NCBI GenBank assembly: GCA_963931865.1
Contig: OZ007513.1
Coordinates: 7,114,157 to 7,178,156 of the forward strand
Length of the DNA stretch: 64,000 nt
Source: Axinella damicornis
Taxonomy: Eukaryota > Porifera > Demospongiae > Axinellida > Axinellidae
Reading direction: 5' to 3'
Positions within the stretch are counted from its first letter, which is position 1; each line of letters begins with the position of its first letter. A program made the translations under genes and the position numbers. Of this stretch, positions 34,481-46,058 are shown piece after piece. Below the pieces are notes generated by a model. It ran no database searches. It had not been told where the DNA came from and worked only from the letters and a program-made list of their open reading frames with translations.

Positions 34481-36093
34481 ATTACATAACTTTGCGGTCC
34501 TGTGACTCGAACGCCATGCGCGCGCACAACTTCAAATTTTCTGAGCAGTATGGATCAGGACTTGCTTACCAGCTTACCAAGTTACAAATTGACTGCCTTG
34601 TCAGAAAATTTTTTGTCACTAGTTCGTGGGAGGGGTCATTTTCCATATACCAGTAGAGATTATTGCTACTGCACACGCTTGCGTTCATCGATGCTGTTTA
34701 TGATTGACAGGGAGAGAGGAAAGGTATCAGGCTAGCTGTACAGCAAAATTTCATGCAATGATGTGTTACAGAACAAAAGATATGAGTTGATGAATATATA
34801 ATCATAAACGCCAGAGGTCAAGAAATTGACAGGAAGTTGTACTTCCCGTGCAAATAAATTTATATAGGGAAGTATAGACTTCCGTTCCGGTTGCGTAATG
34901 ACTGAGTCTGCACCCGCGTTCTCTTTCCTACGGGTCTACACTAGCAACAGGGAGCACAGCTTTCTCCGTGAGCGTGGACGTCGATTCCCAGAACGAGCAC
35001 GGAGGCTCGGGCGCCAATATCTCCTTCCACGAATCATGTCAGCTACGAAGTGAGCAGCTGCTGCGGGAGGAAGCGAAAGGTCATCCTCCACTCTGCAAGG
35101 TAAACGAGGCTGGCCATAAAGGGCTTAGTCATAATACACTGATCCTAATTAGGGGCTTTCATATGCCAGATAATTCACTTAATAAAATTAATTATGCTAG
35201 CTAGTTCGCAGGATTTTTTGCTTTCTTTTGTAGGACAATTTTGATCCGTTATCCGTTGCACAGCAATGCTCCTGAAAGACAATCTATAAGTTCTTAGGAC
35301 TCACTTCAGGCATGAACTACCAACTCACACCGTGGTGTGTCCCACTGCACACTCTACTTCATGCCGAAATGGTTGTCGTGCAAATGGTTTCATCACTACC
35401 TTTTTAGTGGGAGAAATAGGAAATGGGTGTAACCATAGATATACAACACAACTATGGTGTAACATCTCAACTCACAACTTCCAGGCCATCTGCTACTGTT
35501 GAATAGAGCTCGATCTTTCCTTCGATGTATAGGTACTGAAGTTTGTGGAGGCTTTACGGGGCCAGCACTTCTGAGCCAATTTTTGCATTCTACAAAGTCT
35601 GTAGCGCTTCCACTCTATTTTCTATTGACGTCTTCATTATAATGTGCAAGACATCAGACAGGAGTCCTGGTTGTATAAGAATCGTTGTAAGTTAGCCTTG
35701 TTTCCAAGCCCCCGCCCAGCTTTTCGTACCATAGTCTAATTGTTAGTAAGGTACATGGTTAGTCCACCCCAGTTTCTCTCTTCCTTCTAGTGGACTGCTA
35801 TCCTGTGGACTGAATGTCATCATGGGGCCCACTGGAAGTGGAAAAACCATGTACGTATTGTTGCTACCTGTCTAGTCCTGGCCCCAGATCCAAACCAACC
35901 CCGGCACGGATCGCTTCCCCGCGCATGATGCTGGAAGCAATCCATGCTGGGGATTGGTTGGGTCTGGGGCCAAGACTACTGCCTACATAAGTAGCTACCT
36001 ACATAGTAGCTATCCTACACAGCTACACGAAGTGCATCCACCTGGTGAAGTGCTTTGCTACCGGGTGTTAGAGTGAACGGTTTAACCCTTTAA

Positions 36094-36832
36094 GGTGGCG
36101 GGCAAGCAATGATACGCGTGACCGCGCAATAATTGGAGGCGTGGTTCCGAATCACCGCTCTCGAGCGCTCCAGCAGCAGCCATCCAAGATGCTGTGCCAC
36201 CTTTCTTCTTCCAAGGCTGTTGGGCATCCATTGACAGCGTGTCTAGTTGAGCGCTACGTTATACGTACTTCGTACCGTGACAACGCCAGCTGCAAATATC
36301 GGCGAAATACAGCACTGTTTTTTCTGTACGTCTCAAAAATCAGCTGAACGTATTTAGCTAAAATGCTCTTCGCAGGCAGCTCTTCCACTGGTTACTCGAG
36401 GGGGCTACGTTGTCATATGACGTCGAACGAATGTCTCATCGTGGTTTCTCCCCTGCAAGATGTACAAAAACAGGAAAATTGACCTCGCGATAACACTGTT
36501 AACTCCGTATCCGGCTAGTTCGGAAGCGTACTTACATAAACTCAACGTAGCCCCCTCCAGACTGGGCCTGTCTTGATCCTGAGAAAGAACAGTAGCAGTA
36601 GCTTGCGTGCAATGAAACTGAGACGTACAGAAAAATTATTTAATTCCATCATACTGAATAATTCGCTGTCTCCGTTGTTTGCTGCTCCAGAACATCCTGG
36701 CTTGGTACATAAGTAGCACTTACCATGAAGTGTTTGACTACCACATTTGGTTTCCATTCATGGCAGGACTTGCAGGTTACAACATATTTTAGATGACATA
36801 ATTATTAATTCCAAAATCACTTGCCTGCCACC
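36094..36832. mobile_element. inverted-repeat element with TTAA target site
   Basis: Ends GGTGGCGGGCAAG and (reverse complement) GGTGGCAGGCAAG are flanked by TTAA at 36090-36093 and 36833-36836, as in piggyBac or Kolobok insertions. An internal inverted repeat GAGGGGGCTACGTTG lies at 36399-36414 and 36543-36558. No transposase frame. Confidence 0.6.
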
Positions 36833-37964
36833 TTAAACCCGATAGTACACTTTTGCGTACAATTTAGTAGTGCTAACTTCTAAGGATTCTGTTTCTCGGG
36901 CAGCGATCTCAAATGGGCTTTATGCCGCTCCAGGTGATTGGTAAGTACTCTCCCGCTCTGTAACTACCGTGGTAAAGGCATGCTAAGGTGCTGAGTGTTG
37001 TTGTGGGCAGCTGTTTGAGCAGCGCTGAGTCGGCCATTGATGGCCGTTCAAAGAGTATGAATAAAAAGGCTTATGCCGCCTTCGTTCTGTGGTTACCTGC
37101 AGTAGCGCTCGTGTCGTGAGTCACTATTGGTCTCCCCCATCCAAAAGTAGAGTAAGCAGCAGCAGACTTCAACATCTTCCAAGAAAATGACCGCTTTTGT
37201 TCAGCATCTCGAACGTCAGCCCACACGCAACTTACTTAGTATTTCGCCCCGCCCAGTTCAACCCACTCTTTCCTGTCTAGATAAACTGTGAAAGTGTCAT
37301 TAGTAGGGTTAAGTCAGCCATCTCTCTATTCTGGTCACTACTGCTGGTCCCAGTTGCACTAGTGTGTACGAATGACTTGTGGATATCTTATCTAGGTAGG
37401 GTACAAACTTGTAGTACACTGTCAAATGGACCGGCGTAATTGTGTTAGGATTTCACTTGTAATTGTGTTAGGATCTCACTGATAGTACTGTGTGCACATG
37501 TTCCTATGCTGAATAGTTATGCATTATTATGTGCACCTAAGACCTCTAACCTGACCTTTATGAGTACAAACTACATGATATGGAGTTCAAAGTATGAGTG
37601 ATCACTATATGGAGTTCAAAGTATGAGTGATCACTATAGAGCGGCTGCATTGACGTCACAAAACCACGTGACTGAGTACTTCCGTGTGGCAAAAGAACAT
37701 GGAGTTCAGTGGCAGCTCAACGGAAACTACTGTCTCACTTGTACTCCAGGTCGCGTAGCTGCTCGATCTAATCGGCATGGTAACTGCGCTACAGCGACAG
37801 TTCACACAGTAGTACTTTGTAAGTTCCGAGCTGCTTGCGTTTCTAAGATCATCGTAGAAATTTTCTTGCCACGCAATCTTATGAAAGAAACAGAGGGTGT
37901 TTCTGTTGTTTTACGGCCGGTGACATCAAATGCAGCCGCTCTATACTACTACATTGGATTTCCT

Positions 37965-38346
37965 TAGCCTCGTTCCCAGTCCCACGCCCAGCTTTGCGTC
38001 GCTTGCAGTACGGTAAAGCGGGGAGGGCCTGGTACATTTCCTCACGTGAGTGACGTCAAGGGTAGAAAGACGGTAGAAAGACCTAAAATGAATTTGGGCG
38101 TACTGGGTCTCAGAACAGCAAGAAGAGCGAAGGTACCAGGTAACATACCACACCTATCTAGCTAGCGGGGGATGACTGTCATACTCACCGAGCGTTGAAC
38201 GTGTAGATGGTTGAATAACGTAGCGTCCTCGTTCTGCCATTTGTCGATTACATCATGCTCACGTGAGGAAATGTACCAGGCCCTCCCCGCTTTTCCATAC
38301 TGCAAGTGACGAGGAACGAGGCTAGGACTGGGACCGATCGAGACTA
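37965..38346. mobile_element. Mutator-like MITE (TAGCC family)
   Basis: Starts TAGCCTCGTTCCCAGTCC and ends (reverse complement) TAGTCTCGATCGGTCCC, with a second internal TAGCCTCGTTCC on that side. Perfect 9-bp duplication GGATTTCCT (37956-37964, 38347-38355). Arms share AGCGGGGAGGGCCTGGTACA and TTTCCTCACGTGAG; the centre recurs in pieces at 31.4, 32.2, 55.4 and 56.1 kb. Confidence 0.85.
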
Positions 38347-38603
38347 GGATTTCCTGTCTTGGGGACCATTGCAGTATTGTGTGTGCACTGTGCATGCTCC
38401 CACACTGATTAGTTATGCAATGGGTGACTAAGACCACTGACATGACCTATTCTTGCTGTACAGACTACTGGACATTCTTGCTGTACAGACTACTGGACAT
38501 TCTTGCTGGCCGTAAGAGCAAGTCTGGCCTGACTGGGACAGTGCTAGTGAATGGCGATCGACAGCCACACAACTTCAAGTGTATCTCAGGTTATGTGGTG
38601 CAG

Positions 38604-39697
38604 GTAAGGAGGACATTCTGATTCGTATATAAGTCCATTTTGATCCCCGTAGAGGTTTGCTGCTACTTCTCAAAATATTGGATGATGGCACACTGTATGG
38701 GCGGGGCAGCTCTTGGCCATATTTTCCGTGCATTAAGTTTCCATGAGATTGGCCACTTGTCCAAACTGGCAATTTTTTTAGCAGGCTTGAAACCTGTAGT
38801 CTTTGCTAACTGTCATGGCACCTTGAAGACAGCGATGGCTAGAAGACAGCGATGGCCAGTGGCAGTGCAGATCGATGTTCAGTAACAGAAAAGCAAATAC
38901 TCAAGAGTGAAGGTGCGACTTCGACTGCGACTGCCAGACTCCGTTGCGAGACTGAGTTGGCAGAGGGAAGTGGTGGGTTAAACTGCACAAGGTTTATGGA
39001 GAGGATTGTGGCTTGAAGGAACTACAGCAAGGGATGGATCTTAGGTGTTGTACGAGCTAGCATGGCCATGTCTGGCCTTGGTTGTAGAAGGAGCTTCTGG
39101 GTTGGCTATTTCTGTCCTCTTTGGCACTAATGGACTTAGAAGCCAGCTGTGTCACCTTGTAAGGCATCAATTTCCGGTGTTGTTCAGGTGGATTTGTTGC
39201 CCAAGAGACTTGGTGGTTATGGTTATGGGTGGTTACAATCCTGTATCTGCTTATCTGCAACAACCCAAGGGAACTGAAATGAGGGTATAGTCGTTGATTT
39301 CCCTTGGGTTTGAACCTTGCGTATTGTGTGGATTTTCACTGAAAACTGTGTTCTGCAAATATGACACTCACGCAAAGTGCCTGCATGGCTTTCAGACTCT
39401 TGCGCATTCCAAGTCGTATCATTTCCATGAAGCTCCACCTACAGAAAGTCGCACATGGTCATGCAATACAATACGCAATGTTCAAACGCAATGGAAATCA
39501 ACTGTATGTTTGAGGGCCTATAGGCTGAAAATGACTATGGAAAGATGTGGGTTGGAAAAGGTGAATTAAGCTCCATATTTGGAGTGTGGTACACTGGCAT
39601 AGCAACTTCAGTGAATATTTGCTGAGGTAGGTACGTGCCTTCCATTGTGAAGTGAGCAAGTGCCTGAAAGTCTGACTGCTGTTTGTGCTATCTGTAG
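38604..39697. other. ABCG intron
   Basis: No gene. A B-box-like GGTTCAAACCC (minus, near 39308) and short inverted repeats around CCCTTGGG suggest old SINE debris. Confidence 0.4.
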
Positions 39698-40576
39698 AAT
39701 GATGTCGTCATGGGTACACTGTCTGTACGGGAGAACCTCCACTTCTCCGCAGCTCTTCGTCTGCCCTCTCGGATGACACATGCAGAACGGAAGGAGAGAG
39801 TGGAGAAGGTCATCGATGAACTGGGCCTCAGGGACTGTGCCAGCACTAAGGTTAGTGTTTCAGTGGTTCATCAGGGTTTCGTTTACGTAGTATTTAGTGG
39901 GCATATTTTCGAGCAGCATGATAAAAAAACATTTCTGGCAGCACGCCCAACCTAGATGTGAGGCAAGACTCAGATTGCTAAACCTTCTAGTGCTGTTGTC
40001 AACAAAATCTGCCACCGACACCGGCCACACCCGCTACCGGCCATCACGCCGATACACTTGGCCATGTGCCACACATGCAGACTAGTAGACTACATAGGTA
40101 ACAAGAATTACGTACATAGCACAGGTACCGGATGTAATTGTAATCCATTGTGCGTGAACGTCACATCATCTACCATCGTATTGACGCTTATCCATCGTCA
40201 CATAGCATGACCCCCAGGGCCATCGTAGTTTGTTTACATGTATAAGTAGTTGTGGTGTTGTGGTTCTTGGTAGGCCTAAGTGGGTGGTTGATTTGTTAGG
40301 TGATAGTATTTACAACACACAAGTACAGCAATGAGCTGAATCATCAGATCAACAGCCTTTCGTAAACTTTGCAAATTCACCAGATCTTTGTTTATGCCCT
40401 GATTGTTCTCTCTCAATAGGTTGGGACGGAGTTTTGCGTGGGGTTTCAGGAGGGGAGAGGAAGCGTACCAACATTGGTATGGAGCTGATCATACAGCCTG
40501 AGGTGCTGTTTCTGGACGAGGCTACCAGTGGGCTGGATGCTTCCACTGCTGTGTCTGTAGTCAAGCTGCTCAAACG

Positions 40577-41105
40577 GTATGGCCCTATTAGTAGCTAACA
40601 TGTTTGTTTGTATGTGCTTCAGGTTGCTGTTGTGCACAAGTACCATAAAGTAATTGGGTGCTAAAATAATCCTCGAATGTCATGTTACCGTGCTCAGCAA
40701 TATTCAGTAGCAATTAGACCTACTGGATGGTCTGGATGCCTACATGCATGACTCGAAGCGCAGAGAAATTAAAATTTGGCCAAAAAGTGGTCCGGCCATG
40801 GCCGGATAACCGATTTATCCTCTGCGGTACATCAAAGGATCGCCCACGCACTGTGGTAGAAGTATGTGTAACATTTACACACCATTCAACAACTAACTTA
40901 TAAACTATCTGCAGCAAAACCTGTAGCATGAAATGAGGAACCTAGCTGAAGTATTTAGTCATCCCTTTGGTCCTAAACCCTTTAGGACCATCTGAACAAG
41001 ATACTTGACTGATACGGGTTCATAGTGAAACTATCTATGGGGGTATAGTAGATTTCCACTTTATATACACATGATTTAATGATCCGTTTCTCTCCGTATG
41101 CACAG
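40577..41105. other. ABCG interval lacking the expected exons
   Basis: No frame here reads like the H-loop (hydrophobics followed by His-Gln-Pro) or the linker of ABCG proteins. A perfect palindrome GGTCCGGCCATGGCCGGA-like core lies near 40790. Confidence 0.6.
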
Positions 41106-42130
41106 AATTGGTGCCCTGTTCTTTGTGTCCCTCTGCATGGCATTTGGGAACATGTCTGCTGTAGACCTCTTCATCAACAATACTCTTCTCTTCATGTGAG
41201 CCCCTGCTCTTAACCCTCCTGAATACATATGTGCCGAGCACTTTCTGCCAGGTAGACAGGTCATAGTGCTAGCTACAGGTAAGGATACTATCGCTAAATT
41301 TTTAAATCGGCAAAACGTTTATCCCTGGACATTTCCTACTTTGCAGTAGGGTATCTCTAACTCCCCATTTTCTGTCATACAACAGTGTATGGAATGTAGC
41401 GCAGTTGACGAATTAGTTCCAGTGTTCACAGCAAATTTTCTTCCTTGCTATTATATAGTCATGAGAATGGCAGTGGATTCTATCGAGTATCTTCCTACTT
41501 CTTGGCTACGGTGATCACGGACTTGCTTCCTACACGCATCGTACCCCTTTGTGTATTCACCCTGATTGCCTACTTTATGGTCGGTAAGTTTGAGATTTAC
41601 CAATCCCGAAAAAGCAAGGATCTTTATTTATTGGGATAGGTGTGCTTAGACCGTCTGCACTGCCATTGCACGATGGTTCTTGTAAGTCTTACCTTCCCAG
41701 TTGTAAGGAATGCCAGTCCCCCTACCTCATCATCATAAACCCTTCATTGCGCTGTCACGTATGCATGAGTACCACTCAATGAGGGGAGGGTATAAATTAT
41801 TCCAAGAGCTCCATACAAAGAAGCTGTACAAATTTAGCTTGGTCCCTACAACTAAGTTACACCCTCCCTCCCACCCACCCTCGTAACCCTCATGCACAGG
41901 TTTCCAACTTGAAGCTGATAAGTTCTTCATATTTTTGCTCACTGTGACACAGACGTCAATATCTGCTGCCTGCCTCATATTTGCAGTCAATGCAGTGGGG
42001 TCGAGAGTCAACTCCTCAGGTGTGGCTAGTCTGCTGATTTCCATGGCCTTTGTCATACAAATGGTAAGAATTCACCCCCAAAAGAGTGCTGCGAATTGTG
42101 GTTTCCATACCATTCAGCATAGGGTCTTTG

Positions 42131-42465
42131 TTGCCCCATTCCCAGGCCATTCCAACTGCCAGTATTTGCAATATGTGAATACGGCAGGGGAAGGCCTGGG
42201 AGTCTGGTCACATGCGTTGACGTCAGGTAGACAGATGGGAGGGTGGTTCCCAACAGTTATTAATCCTGTCTCACCATCCCCGGTGTTGTGAACAATAAAT
42301 GGTACTGATTGATCGTCTGCTTTGTTGGGCACTGCCCCCTGTGCATCTACCATCTGTCTACCTGATGGCACCGCACGTGACCACCTCTCTCAGTCCTTCC
42401 CCTGTCATATTTGTATACTGCTAGCTATCCAATACTGGCATGGGAATGGCCCGGGAACGAGGCTA
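42131..42465. mobile_element. Mutator-like MITE (TAGCC family), ABCG intron
   Basis: Left end TTGCCCCATTCCCAGGCC (diverged), right end in reverse complement TAGCCTCGTTCCCGGGCC, arms of about 90 bp including GCCAGTATT and CAGGGGAAGG. Perfect 9-bp duplication GGGTCTTTG (42122-42130, 42466-42474). Confidence 0.85.
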
Positions 42466-42657
42466 GGGTCTTTGTTTGAGTTTGTCATCTCATCTTCTCA
42501 TGTAGCTAGTTATTTGGTGGCTTTTTGGTAGCCTCTGACTCCCTCCCTGCGTGGCTAAGCTGGCTGAAGTATGTCAGTATCATTCACTATTCAGTTGAAG
42601 TGGGTTACTACTTGTAATAGTGCCATACCTGTACCTCAATGGTGGTCTTCATTGATG

Positions 42658-42683
42658 CCCTCCCCCCCCCCCCCCTCCCTCCC

Positions 42684-42716
<33 letters not shown>

Positions 42717-42780
42717 ACTCCCCCCTCCCTCCCTCCCCCCCCCCCCCCCTCCCCCCCCCACTCCCTCCCTCCCTCCCTCT
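42658..42780 (+). repeat. C/CCT-rich tract in ABCG intron
   Basis: About 120 bp of C with scattered CTCCCT units. On the minus strand this is a long G-tract with G-quadruplex potential. Confidence 0.95.
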
Positions 42781-42939
42781 AGTGGTACCTACATTAATTT
42801 TGTTTAACACTCAGTCTGTCTTGTGTGTGTGTGTGTGTTGAGACTGTTTACCAATCAATTTATCCCCATAGGCACTGTCAATTAATGAAATAGCTGGACA
42901 AAACTATACTGTTACCTCTAGCAACTCTACTATTATCTG

Positions 42940-43989
42940 GTGAGCACACTTACTGTCGCTATGGCAACTTCCTGGTCGCCATGGCTACATAATGCTACAG
43001 TATTTTGTGTGAACTTTGCTTTTGCAGACTATGCAAGCGCTTACAACATCACAAACAAAAGATCAGGCGTGGTTATGATGAACAAACAAACGCACTGTTG
43101 ATGTTGAAGCAATGAACATTAGGGAGCTGTCCACACAGCAGTAATGGACGTTTCCATGGCCTTATGAGAGTGAAGGTGGTCCATACATATACCCCCTTGG
43201 ATTGCACTGTCTTTCTTGCTGGAAAGCTGTGTAGTTGGTGGTGACAACTTGAACAGTGACAAAACTACCTGTGAATACAGCACTGGACGGGCACCATCAT
43301 TGTCAAAGTTGTTCCGTCCACTTGCCATGTCGTGGGAACGATGAATATCCAGCATAGACCACACCTACGGGCACTCCTCTAAGAACCATTGCCAAAAAGC
43401 TAAATACGAAATCATCTTCCAAGTCAGTGTTCTCCCTAGGCCTCTACCGAAGGGCACTGTGCCCTTTGGGCTTCTAATGTGCCCTTTGTGGTCTGGTCTA
43501 AAAGCACATTGTGCCCTTTGCCAGTCTCTGCATGTCGATTACTTTTAGCAGCCACTTGAAATACATGGTTTCACAAGGTTACAGACCGGTATGAATCTCA
43601 TTATGTGCCCTTCTTGAACAAATTTCTGGCGAGAACACTGTTCCAAGTGTTCCCATGACGGACTCGAACGGCAAGCAGACGGTGCGATCACGGAGCAACT
43701 TTGACGATGGCAGTACCCGTCCAGTCCCATATTCGCAGGTAGTTTTACCTGTGTGAACAAGTGTGAAGTGGTATTAACCTTTCTGAGAACTGAGGGGTTA
43801 AGAATGCGAACGCATAGCCAAAAAATCACAAAGATAAGATCACAAAATACTCAATTAGCCCAAATTTAGCAGAAACGCTATATGTTTGGTTGCCATGGTA
43901 ATTGATGTAAAATTGATAATGGTTTGGGGAAACGAACTTTTCATACCTTCTGTCATGTTATCTGTGTAATCACACTTCTCTGATTGCAG
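42940..43989. other. last ABCG intron with repeats
   Basis: Holds the hAT-type MITE at 43425-43640. Its flanks (43260-43380 and, reversed, 43675-43735) match 29165-29290, so the hAT MITE landed in or beside an older inverted-repeat element. Confidence 0.55.
43425..43640. mobile_element. hAT-type MITE
   Basis: Ends CAGTGTTCTCCC and (reverse complement) CAGTGTTCTCGCC, with a perfect 8-bp duplication TTCCAAGT (43417-43424, 43641-43648). 8-bp duplications and CAGTG-type ends are typical of hAT elements. The interior repeats GTGCCCTTTG. 216 bp, non-coding. Confidence 0.85.
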
Positions 43990-44152
43990 TCCCAGTAGTA
44001 ATTGCATCGTTGGCACAGAGGAGCTACAACGGAGGGGCTTTGAGACCAGCATGGATTGGCTGTGGTATAACCAGATAGCACTGGCAGGCATCAGCATCCT
44101 GTTCCTGGCACTAACCTACATCAACCTTAGAATGGTCAAGAAACAAAAGTGA

Positions 44153-44365
44153 CTGCATACTGCACTGTGTGTACTGTACCCATTTTGAAAATGTTTTGTG
44201 GCTAAATAATGTCAATTCATGTCTGTCAGATCATTAATTTGGCCAGTACCTATGGCAGCGAAAGAATCTGAGGAGTTTAGACAAAAACATTCTCCGAATT
44301 AAATAAGAAGAGTTGATTTGTTGCAAAGTGAAGGCAATATAAGTAAATTTTCCCGAAGACTTAGT
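44153..44365. other. 3' flank of the ABCG gene
   Basis: AT-rich with AATAAA-like sequences (GCTAAATAATG, AATTAAATAAG). A poly(A) signal here is plausible but not definite. Confidence 0.3.
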
Positions 44366-44740
44366 GTGGGACAGAATGTAGGAACACTTCCACCACACGG
44401 AGCCAGTCTGCAGGCCAAGTATAGGAACAATTCCTACACACGGGGCCAGTCTGGGGCCAAGTGTAGGAAGACTTCCTACACACGGGCCCGGGGCCAGTCT
44501 GGGACCAAGTGTAGGAAGACTTCCAACACACGGGGCCAGTCTGGGGCCAAGTGTAGGAAGACTTCCTACACACGGGGCCAGTCTGGGGCCAAGTGTAGGA
44601 AGACTTCCTACACACGGCACCAGTCTGGGACCAAGTGTAGGAAGACTTCCTACACACGGGGCCAGTCTGGGACCAAGTGTAGGAAGACTTCCAACACACG
44701 GGGCCAGTCTGGGGCCAAGTGTAGGAAGACTTCCTACACG
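44366..44740 (+). repeat. 42-bp tandem repeat, about nine units, each with a hairpin
   Basis: Unit GGCCAGTCTGGGGCCAAGTG followed by TAGGAAGACTTCCTACACAC. The second part is palindromic (GTGTAGGAAGACTTCCTACAC), so each unit can form a hairpin. 42 is divisible by 3, so all frames stay open (SGAKCRKTSYTRGQ), but there is no start or gene context. Confidence 0.95.
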
Positions 44741-46058
44741 TTAGACCCAATATTATCAATAAATTGCCTGAGTGTAGAACACAATGTTGTAAGTTAACAA
44801 GGTTGTAATCTGCATGCAACAATCACTGAACTGTTTTGAATTATAACGATAACAATAATGTGTCTGACAATCTGCACTGGAAGCACGACTTATAACAGAC
44901 TACTGACAAAATAAATCCTGGCATTTGGAAGGATGATGAGTGATAATATAGTTGATTATAGGCTGCTACTACATGACTACAGCTGCTTGCAGTGTCAGCG
45001 CACAGGAGGGGAATACTTGACCGCACTTTGCTACAGTTGTCACTGTCACATTGTGTTTCATCGTTGCCAGCATACTTAAGGCTCTATACAGACTGCTTGC
45101 TACCGTCTATTATCTGGCCGAGTGTAGCTACTGCACTCCAGAGGTACTCTGGCATGTTTCAAATTAATTTTAGTAACAGCAAATTGCAGCTGTTGGGATG
45201 CACTTAAGAGAGCGCGTACCCTATGTTTGGTCAATATGTAAGGTGGACAGCAGCTCTTTTTGGCCCTATGGTACATTCCGTTTATGTGGTCCGGACTTTC
45301 CCTCCAATGCAATAATGACACTGCAAGCAATGGCCAGTAATATATGTGTACATGTTCAGAGCGTCCAAATATAATTATAGCTGGACAGTTCAAGCTGTGG
45401 AACGGCTCTTGTGCCGGTAGTTGGCGCACTTGTCATTCACTGTGTCAATCAGCACAGTTTTCGCCACATGTGGGTGCTGCTGTTGCACATATCCTATAAG
45501 TAGAATTGGGGTACACCACCATAAAAGAATGATGCATATGTGGTCCTAGTGTACATAGCACTTAGTGGGCACTGTGGGTTAAGTGGTAAGTGACCTCACA
45601 AGCCTGTACAATCTTGTATATTTACTACCATCATTAGTCACCAAGATGGCACATACTCTTAGATCAGGCAGTACATGAGAATATGGCTTTTGTTTTTGCC
45701 CTGGACCAAATAATTATACTCATTCAGTAAATTATTGTGGGGTCCTATCAAGGGAGGGGGGGGGGGGGGGGGGGGGGGGGGAGGAAAAAAGAGGATAGTG
45801 CCGGCCTTTTATCAATCTGGAAGGGCTAAGTGAGGAAGGGGATGAACACTCCCAGCTCCTGACACTCCCCCCCCATCAGCATGGAATGCAGGAATAAAGG
45901 AAAATGCCTTTTGTGAACAGCATTCAGTCTGGAAGGGTAAAGATTCCTAAGTGAGGAAAGGGGTGAACTCCCTCCCTTTGAAATGAAGCCTATCAGCATG
46001 GAATGCTCTACAGCATAATATTATTAAATTTTAGGCGACAGATTACAAACTGACTTAC
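44741..46058. other. no supported gene; poly-G and a duplicated block
   Basis: G-tract of about 26 at 45756-45781. 45825-45890 and 45935-46005 are related copies (TCTGGAAGGG, AAGTGAGGAA, GGGGATGAAC/GGGGTGAACT, ATCAGCATGGAATGC). Confidence 0.5.

Larger units (their letters stand above)
35851..38488. other. large ABCG intron with inserted elements
   Basis: Contains a 99-bp palindrome (35873-35971, ends TAGTC...GACTA, GGCCCCAGA arms), a TTAA-flanked element (36094-36832), two tandem 29-bp units (ATGGAGTTCAAAGTATGAGT, about 37579-37636), an inverted-repeat unit with GAGCGGCTGCATTGACGTCA ends (37638-37950) and a TAGCC MITE (37965-38346). Just before the next exon a 25-bp duplication (about 38450-38498) repeats the acceptor; use of the upstream copy would shift the frame. 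Confidence 0.65.
34897..44152 (+). pseudogene. ABCG2-like half-transporter, central exons missing and two frameshifts
   Basis: Exons: about 34897-35099 (ISFHE, then SYEVSSCCGRKRKVILHSA one base out of frame); 35791-35850 (Walker A GPTGSGKT); 38489-38603 (LLDILAGRK, GYVVQ Q-loop); 39698-39850 (NDVVMGTLSVRENLHFSAAL); 40420-40576 (signature VSGGERKR, Walker [12 protein letters not shown]); 41106-41195; 41459-41583; 41900-42063; 42510-42599; 42872-42939; 43990-44152 (last helix, TGA). Phases agree at nearly all joins, and the sequence aligns closely with ABCG2 by memory. Exon 40420 begins VGTE, but LRGVSGG is one base out; a TTTT run is one T short of an open frame. Between 40577 and 41105 nothing encodes the H-loop or the linker and first helices, about 170 residues in ABCG2. 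As it stands no complete transporter can be made. Either a decayed duplicate or an assembly loss. Confidence 0.8.

Noticed and set aside
37623..37967. 114-codon plus frame
   Set aside because: It lies between the inverted ends of a non-coding repeat and has no resemblance to known proteins.
44234..44822. 128-159 codon frames on both strands with repeated SGAKCRKTSYTRG or SYTWPQTGP
   Set aside because: Translations of the 42-bp tandem repeat, with no start context or splice support.
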